Source: Candidatus Bathyarchaeota archaeon
Lineage (GTDB): Archaea; Thermoproteota; Bathyarchaeia; Bathyarchaeales; Bathyarchaeaceae
Assembly (NCBI GenBank): GCA_029881555.1
Contig: JAOUMI010000025.1
Coordinates: 1 to 8,209 of the forward strand
DNA: 8,209 bases
Direction: 5' to 3'
Positions 5,060 to 8,209 of the stretch are shown here, one piece after another. A program made the translations under genes and the position numbers. Numbering within the stretch: the first letter of the stretch is position 1; each line of letters begins with the position of its first letter. The notes under the pieces were generated by a model that saw nothing but the letters and a program-made list of their open reading frames with translations, was not told the origin of the DNA and did no database searches.

Positions 5060-5084
5060 ACATCAGTGTTGATGTGTATTAAAA
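5060..5084 (-). promoter_or_regulatory. Promoter and leader palindrome of tRNA-Arg(CCG)-argS
   Basis: TTTTAATACA (5075-5084, minus strand) is the likely TATA element, about 30 nt before the tRNA. Between it and the tRNA lies ACATCA-GTGT-TGATGT (5060-5075), a 6-bp inverted repeat that could be an operator or a leader hairpin. Confidence 0.45.
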
Positions 5085-5121
5085 TGGTTGCGCTAGGGTT
5101 TCGTTGATCAAGGTAGGAGGC

Positions 5122-5622
5122 TCACGCTTCAACAAGCTCTTCGCTCATCCACCAAGCCTTTCTCTTCCCAGACCTTTCTCCGGGGCAGTATTCAACAATG
5201 GACTTTCCGAGCTGTTTTTTAGAGCGCTTCTGAATTTTCCTCAGCCTATTAAGGATCAACCATCGGTTGGCTCCGAGAGAGTCTGCGAGTTCGGAGGTGG
5301 TGGCTCCCCTATAGTGGAGAAGATGGTTCACGATTTTATGGTCGATGTCGTCAATGCAAAAGGCGTGAGGATTAATCTTGCCCCGCTCGTAGGTGAGAAC
5401 CTCCAGCTCAACCAGGTACCTTTTCACCTCGGAAAGGTCAGATTCAAGCCTACTGATTTTCTGCTCCAGCTCAAAGATCTTGTCTGGTCGGGGAACCCTC
5501 TGAAGCTTTTCAAGGATGGCGTCGCGGATGAAGTTGCTTCTCTCCCCCTCGGGAACGCGGAGAATCAGCTCCTTGTAAACATCTTCAGGCAGCTTGGCAG
5601 AAACCACTGCGAGTTTACCCAT
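5122..5622 (-). CDS. Ribbon-helix-helix / coiled-coil / winged-helix DNA-binding protein
   Basis: The 166-residue protein has three parts. Residues 4-42 look like a CopG/MetJ-type ribbon-helix-helix: strand AVVSAKLP, helix EDVYKELILRV, turn, helix ERSNFIRDAILEKLQ. Residues 46-80 form a heptad-rich coiled coil (FELEQKISRLESDLSEVKRYL), which suggests a dimer or tetramer. Residues 90-165 resemble a winged helix: DDIDHKIVNHLL, TTSELADSLGANRWLILNRLRKI, then a basic wing ending KRKAWWMS. Two DNA-binding modules in one chain would allow contact with two sites. The ATG at 5622 has GGGAG 6 nt upstream. It is divergent from fbp across a 117-bp gap and is therefore a candidate regulator of fbp and of itself. 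I do not recognise a named family; domain calls are by pattern. Confidence 0.82.
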   Translation of the reverse strand: MGKLAVVSAKLPEDVYKELILRVPEGERSNFIRDAILEKLQRVPRPDKIFELEQKISRLESDLSEVKRYLVELEVLTYERGKINPHAFCIDDIDHKIVNHLLHYRGATTSELADSLGANRWLILNRLRKIQKRSKKQLGKSIVEYCPGERSGKRKAWWMSEELVEA

Positions 5623-5652
5623 AGCGAACTCCCATATCTACTCTCCCCTGAA

Positions 5653-5662
5653 CAATAAAAAC
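5653..5662 (-). promoter_or_regulatory. Probable TATA element of the RHH-wHTH gene
   Basis: The minus strand reads GTTTTTATTG, centred about 35 nt before the ATG at 5622. The predicted start near 5633 leaves a short leader that still includes GGGAG at 5629-5633. Confidence 0.5.
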
Positions 5663-5681
5663 GTTAACAGTGCCGCAACAA

Positions 5682-5732
5682 GTCTTTTAAGACGGTTGAG
5701 AGAAACTACATCGGAAACTAGAATTGAGGTGA
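5682..5732 (+). promoter_or_regulatory. fbp promoter, overlapping inverted repeat, and SD
   Basis: CTTTTAAG (5684-5691) is the likely TATA box and sits inside GTCTT-TT-AAGAC (5682-5693), an inverted repeat that a dimeric regulator could occupy. The predicted start is near 5713. The SD GAGGTGA (5726-5732) is strong and lies 7 nt before the ATG, suggesting high translation. Confidence 0.55.
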
Positions 5733-5739
5733 AAATCTA

Positions 5740-6861
5740 ATGCCAAAAAAAACGACCATATCGATGATCAAGTGCGATGTAGGTTCCTTAGCTGGACATC
5801 ATACGGTGCCAAAACCCTTACTGGACATCGGTGAAAAACGTTTGACAGAGGCTCAAGAGAGCGGACTCATCAACAGCCATTACGTGTTTCACGCCGGAGA
5901 CGATCTTGAACTCCTCATGGTTCACACCAAGGGGGAGAACAGCCCCGACGTTCACAAACTGGCGTGGGACATCTTTCAGGAGGCTACGAAAAAGGCTGAG
6001 AGCCTTAAGCTGTACGGTGCTGGACAAGACATTTTGAAGCAAGCGTTTAGCGGAAACGTTCGTGGAATGGGTCCTGGCGTTGCTGAGATGGAAATCGAGG
6101 AGCGGGCTTCGGATCCCGTCGTTGTCTTTGCTGCTGACAAGACGGAGCCAGGGGCCTTTAACTATCCGATGTTTCGCATATTTGCCGACCCCACTAACAC
6201 CGCGGGACTCGTGATTGACCCTAACATGACTGGAGGCTTCAAGTTCGAGGTTCTTGACACTATTGAGAACAAAAAGGTTGTTTTAAAATGCCCTGAGGAG
6301 ATGTATGAGCTTATTGCGTTGATCGGGACTCCAGCGCGCAATGTGGTTTCACGGGTGCGGCGGGCAAGGGACAACCTTATATGTGCGGCAACAAGCACAA
6401 CAAGGCTTGCGTTAATAGCAGGTAAATACGTCGGGAAGGACGACCCTGTCTCTATTGTGAGGGCTCAACATGGCTTACCTGCGACTGGAGAAATTCTGGT
6501 GCCTTTCATGCACAGCTACTTTGTTGAGGGCTGGATGCGCGGCAGTCACTGGGGACCATTAATGCCGGTAGGCTTAAAAAACAGCAGGTGCACCGCCTTT
6601 GACGGCCCTCCAAGAATCGTGGCTCTCGGTCTCCAGGTTGCAGATGGTAAAATCGCTAGTGATGACGATGGTTCTCCTTTGATAAGCGACCTATTTGATG
6701 ACCCAGCCTTTGATCTGGCTCGTCGCGAGTCCGTTGAATACGCGGCTGCTCTGCGTCGGATGGGCGAGTTCGAACCCGCTCGGCTCAGCGCGGAAGTTAT
6801 GGAATACACCACTATCTCCAAAGTCTTGGAAAAGCTGAAGGCTAGGTTTAAGCCAGCCTAG
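5740..6861 (+). CDS. fbp: Bifunctional fructose-1,6-bisphosphate aldolase/phosphatase (archaeal type V FBPase)
   Basis: A cytoplasmic gluconeogenic enzyme that condenses dihydroxyacetone phosphate with glyceraldehyde 3-phosphate and then dephosphorylates the product to fructose 6-phosphate, making this step effectively one-way. The 373-residue length is typical. Visible landmarks are TISMIKCDVGSLAGHH (6-21, Mg ligands D13 and H20), HAGDDLELLMVHTKGE (D54, D55), GAGQD, SGNVRGMGPGVAEMEIEERASDP, ADKTEPGAFN, IDPNMTGGFKFEVLD, and IAGKYVGKDDP. In the last motif Y230 and K233 correspond to the aldolase Tyr229 and Schiff-base Lys232 of the Sulfolobus and Thermoproteus enzymes. HGLPATGE, GWMRGSHWGPLMPV, FDGPPR and the C-terminal MEYTT are also conserved. 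All catalytic residues are present, so it should be active. It is transcribed divergently from the RHH-wHTH regulator. Confidence 0.98.
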   Translation: MPKKTTISMIKCDVGSLAGHHTVPKPLLDIGEKRLTEAQESGLINSHYVFHAGDDLELLMVHTKGENSPDVHKLAWDIFQEATKKAESLKLYGAGQDILKQAFSGNVRGMGPGVAEMEIEERASDPVVVFAADKTEPGAFNYPMFRIFADPTNTAGLVIDPNMTGGFKFEVLDTIENKKVVLKCPEEMYELIALIGTPARNVVSRVRRARDNLICAATSTTRLALIAGKYVGKDDPVSIVRAQHGLPATGEILVPFMHSYFVEGWMRGSHWGPLMPVGLKNSRCTAFDGPPRIVALGLQVADGKIASDDDGSPLISDLFDDPAFDLARRESVEYAAALRRMGEFEPARLSAEVMEYTTISKVLEKLKARFKPA

Positions 6862-6917
6862 CCTAGTCCTACTCTTGCCAGGTGAAGAAGCATTTGCCGC
6901 TTAGATAACGCACGTTG

Positions 6918-7478
6918 CTAGAATAGTCTCTTCAGTTCTTCGCAGCGCGACCTAACTGTCTCGTAAACCTTTTTCCGAAGGTTTTCCCCAGAGAGCCCCA
7001 TCTTTCTAATCTGACCCATTTTTTCGGCTAATTCAAGGTCTCCCAAGCTTTGAAACCACAGTTCAAAGTCTCTGCGTGGCATGTGAAACTCCACAGACTT
7101 TACGTCTACAGTCTGGATCTTTCTACAGAAGTCGCTGAGACTTTTTGCGAAAACTTGTAGATGCTGATCCATCCCTTTGTAAAAGTGGAAGGCTTTTTCT
7201 GAGGGCACTGGACTCAGAATACGTGAGGCTAGTTCTCTGTCAACTTTTGGTAGGCCTAGCATTTCTTTGCCATGAACCGTGGTGGTGTAGTGACCCTTCT
7301 GAGGGGTAGAGACGTATCCAGCTTTGATGAGCTTGAGCAGGTACATCGTTGATGAAGGAATGCTTATTCCCATACTTTCCGCGATTTCCCAAGACCTCAT
7401 GGGCTTCTCGGTTTCCCACAACATCTTCAGAATTTTCGTTCTAACCTGATTCTCATTTCTCTCATCCCGTTTCTGCAT
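6918..7478 (-). CDS. Winged-helix regulator with C-terminal DUF5752-like domain
   Basis: The 186-residue protein begins with a winged helix (about 10-75): VRTKILKMLWETEKPMRSWEIA, recognition region SIPSSTMYLLKLIKAGYV, wing STPQKGHYTTTVHGKEML. Residues about 95-183 resemble DUF5752: FHFYKGMDQHLQVFAKSLSDFCRKI, VDVKSVEFHMPRRDFELWFQSLGD, ELAEKM, and a final helix GENLRKKVYETVRSRCEEL. From memory, DUF5752 proteins often sit beside archaeal glycogen/trehalose-type glycosyltransferases and amylases, and that is the case here: a GT4 gene starts 159 bp away in the opposite direction. A sugar- or metabolite-responsive transcription regulator is the best guess. The start at ATG 7478 has only a weak G-rich stretch upstream and may have a very short leader. 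It converges with fbp across 56 bp. Confidence 0.85.
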   Translation of the reverse strand: MQKRDERNENQVRTKILKMLWETEKPMRSWEIAESMGISIPSSTMYLLKLIKAGYVSTPQKGHYTTTVHGKEMLGLPKVDRELASRILSPVPSEKAFHFYKGMDQHLQVFAKSLSDFCRKIQTVDVKSVEFHMPRRDFELWFQSLGDLELAEKMGQIRKMGLSGENLRKKVYETVRSRCEELKRLF

Positions 7479-7507
7479 TGGACGCCCCCGATAATAATTA
7501 CGTGCTA

Positions 7508-7519
7508 CGTTAAAAAGCC
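7508..7519 (-). promoter_or_regulatory. Probable TATA element of the HTH-DUF5752 gene
   Basis: The minus strand reads GGCTTTTTAACG, centred about 35 nt before the ATG, predicting a leader of roughly 10 nt. ACGT-GCT-ACGT (7500-7510) lies between the box and the predicted start and could be a small operator half-site pair. Confidence 0.45.
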
Positions 7520-7573
7520 TTTTCAGATATTTGCATATGTCGAGAATGAGAAGAAAAGTTTTGAATACAAGAA

Positions 7574-7598
7574 GTTATATTGAGTATGTTGCTACTCA
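7574..7598 (+). promoter_or_regulatory. GT4 gene promoter with overlapping palindrome
   Basis: GTTATATTG (7574-7582) is a good TATA box with a predicted start near 7603. It overlaps TGAGTA-tgttgc-TACTCA (7581-7598), a 6-bp inverted repeat with a 6-bp spacer placed between TATA box and start, the usual place for an archaeal repressor site. The divergent HTH-DUF5752 protein is the obvious candidate to bind it. Confidence 0.6.
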
Positions 7599-7602
7599 CT
7601 AG

Positions 7603-7641
7603 ATGAAAAATGCGACGCCTTACAGGAGCAAGTTAGAATGA
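7603..7641 (+). CDS. Possible 12-residue leader peptide overlapping the GT4 start
   Basis: ATG 7603-7605 opens a 12-codon frame (MKNATPYRSKLE) whose TGA (7639-7641) overlaps the GT4 ATG as ATGA. The predicted transcription start falls at about this ATG, so it could be translated leaderless and couple ribosomes to the GT4 gene. A short ORF like this can easily arise by chance. Confidence 0.25.
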   Translation: MKNATPYRSKLE

Positions 7642-8209
7642 AGATTGCAGTATTGGTTTACGAGTATCCCCCCAAGATCGTCGGAGGCTTAGGGACCTAC
7701 GCCGCTGAAATCACAAGAAAGTTCGTTCTGCTGGATCACGACGTATCTGTTTTCACCATGAACGACGATAATGGAAGTCTCCCAACGAGGGAACTCTGGC
7801 GGGGAATCGAGATCCACCGACCCATCGACATCGATGTGTCTGACTCTCTGCCAGATGTCATCGCAGAAGACGTCAAAAAGTGGGGTAGGGGCATCCATCT
7901 GTTTTCCAAAATTCTGGTGTACAACTATCTGAGCGCCTCAAAACTAATCAACGAGCTTGTTCGAAGAGATGCATTCAAATACGATGTGATTGTCGCCCAC
8001 GACTGGCTCTCAGTCATCTCAGGCATAGCGATCAAAAGAGAGTTGGGCTTGCCCCTGGTTTTTCACGTCCACTCAACGGAAAAGGGGCGAACGTTGGGCA
8101 ACGGATCTGACGTCGTAAGCAACATCGAGCATCGTGGTGGGCAGATGGCGGATATGATCATCACGGTTTCTCATGCTATGAGAGATGAGATGATAGGGCT
8201 TGGCTTCCC
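7638..8209 (+). CDS. GT4-family glycosyltransferase, probable archaeal glycogen synthase (5' part; truncated by the window edge)
   Basis: 190 codons are visible from ATG 7638 to the edge. The protein begins with the N-terminal Rossmann domain of a GT-B fold: MKIAVLVYEYPPKIVGGLGTY, whose K-x-x-G-G-L-G loop is the donor/acceptor-binding signature of glycogen synthase-like enzymes. Later come VIVAHDWLS (118-125), VFHVHSTEKGR (141-151) and MIITVSHAMRDEM (173-185). The HVHSTEKGR stretch is typical of GT4 enzymes annotated as archaeal glycogen synthase, which add glucose from a nucleotide sugar to an alpha-glucan. The sugar-nucleotide-binding second domain is outside the window, so donor choice cannot be judged; sucrose- or trehalose-type synthases are alternatives. 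AGGAG (7624-7628) lies 9 nt before the ATG. The neighbouring HTH-DUF5752 regulator supports a storage-sugar role. Confidence 0.88.
   Translation, partial: MKIAVLVYEYPPKIVGGLGTYAAEITRKFVLLDHDVSVFTMNDDNGSLPTRELWRGIEIHRPIDIDVSDSLPDVIAEDVKKWGRGIHLFSKILVYNYLSASKLINELVRRDAFKYDVIVAHDWLSVISGIAIKRELGLPLVFHVHSTEKGRTLGNGSDVVSNIEHRGGQMADMIITVSHAMRDEMIGLGF

Noticed and set aside
4917..5063. N-terminal extension of the argS frame to an ATG at 5063
   Set aside because: These codons translate tRNA-Arg(CCG) and its introns; archaeal ArgRS begins about where the GTG at 4916 with its SD places it.

Overview
The window is archaeal chromosome, about half G+C. The archaeal evidence is direct: tRNA genes carry bulge-helix-bulge introns, there is an archaeal bifunctional fructose-1,6-bisphosphate aldolase/phosphatase, the ArgRS is of archaeal type, and promoters are AT-rich TATA elements followed by Shine-Dalgarno (SD) starts. 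The HTH-DUF5752 regulator next to a GT4 glycogen synthase-like gene, together with tRNA introns in relaxed motifs, suggests the TACK group. I would guess a Bathyarchaeia-like genome, but that is inference.

Layout. 1-276 (-): 5' part of a TatD-family hydrolase, cut by the window edge. 447-1034 (-): msrA. 1167-1307 (-): a 46-residue AbrB-type DNA-binding protein inside a strongly G-depleted block, with three 10-bp repeats at its promoter. 1467-1568 (+): a 33-residue ORF whose start looks like the N-terminus of ribosomal protein L18. 1583-1668 (-): tRNA-Ile(GAT) with an 11-nt intron. 1805-2062 (+): small winged-helix protein. 2142-2220 (+): intronless tRNA-Arg(TCG). 2285-2956 (+): deoC. 2982-4916 (-): argS. 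4932-5048 (-): tRNA-Arg(CCG) with two introns, only 15 nt upstream of argS. 5122-5622 (-): ribbon-helix-helix/coiled-coil/winged-helix regulator, divergent from fbp at 5740-6861 (+). 6918-7478 (-): HTH-DUF5752 regulator, divergent from a GT4 glycosyltransferase at 7638-8209 (+), cut by the window edge.

Two themes stand out. First, arginine decoding: two tRNA-Arg genes in inverted orientation bracket deoC and argS. The synthetase gene appears to be read from the promoter of its own cognate tRNA, which must lose two introns. Second, sugar storage: the gluconeogenic FBP aldolase/phosphatase and a probable glycogen synthase each have a DNA-binding regulator transcribed divergently from a shared promoter region. 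The likely flow is triose phosphates to fructose-6-phosphate (Fbp), then on to a storage polysaccharide (GT4). DeoC links deoxyribose-5-phosphate to the triose pool.

I saw no CRISPR array, transposase or phage gene. The most accessory-looking part is roughly 1140-1570.
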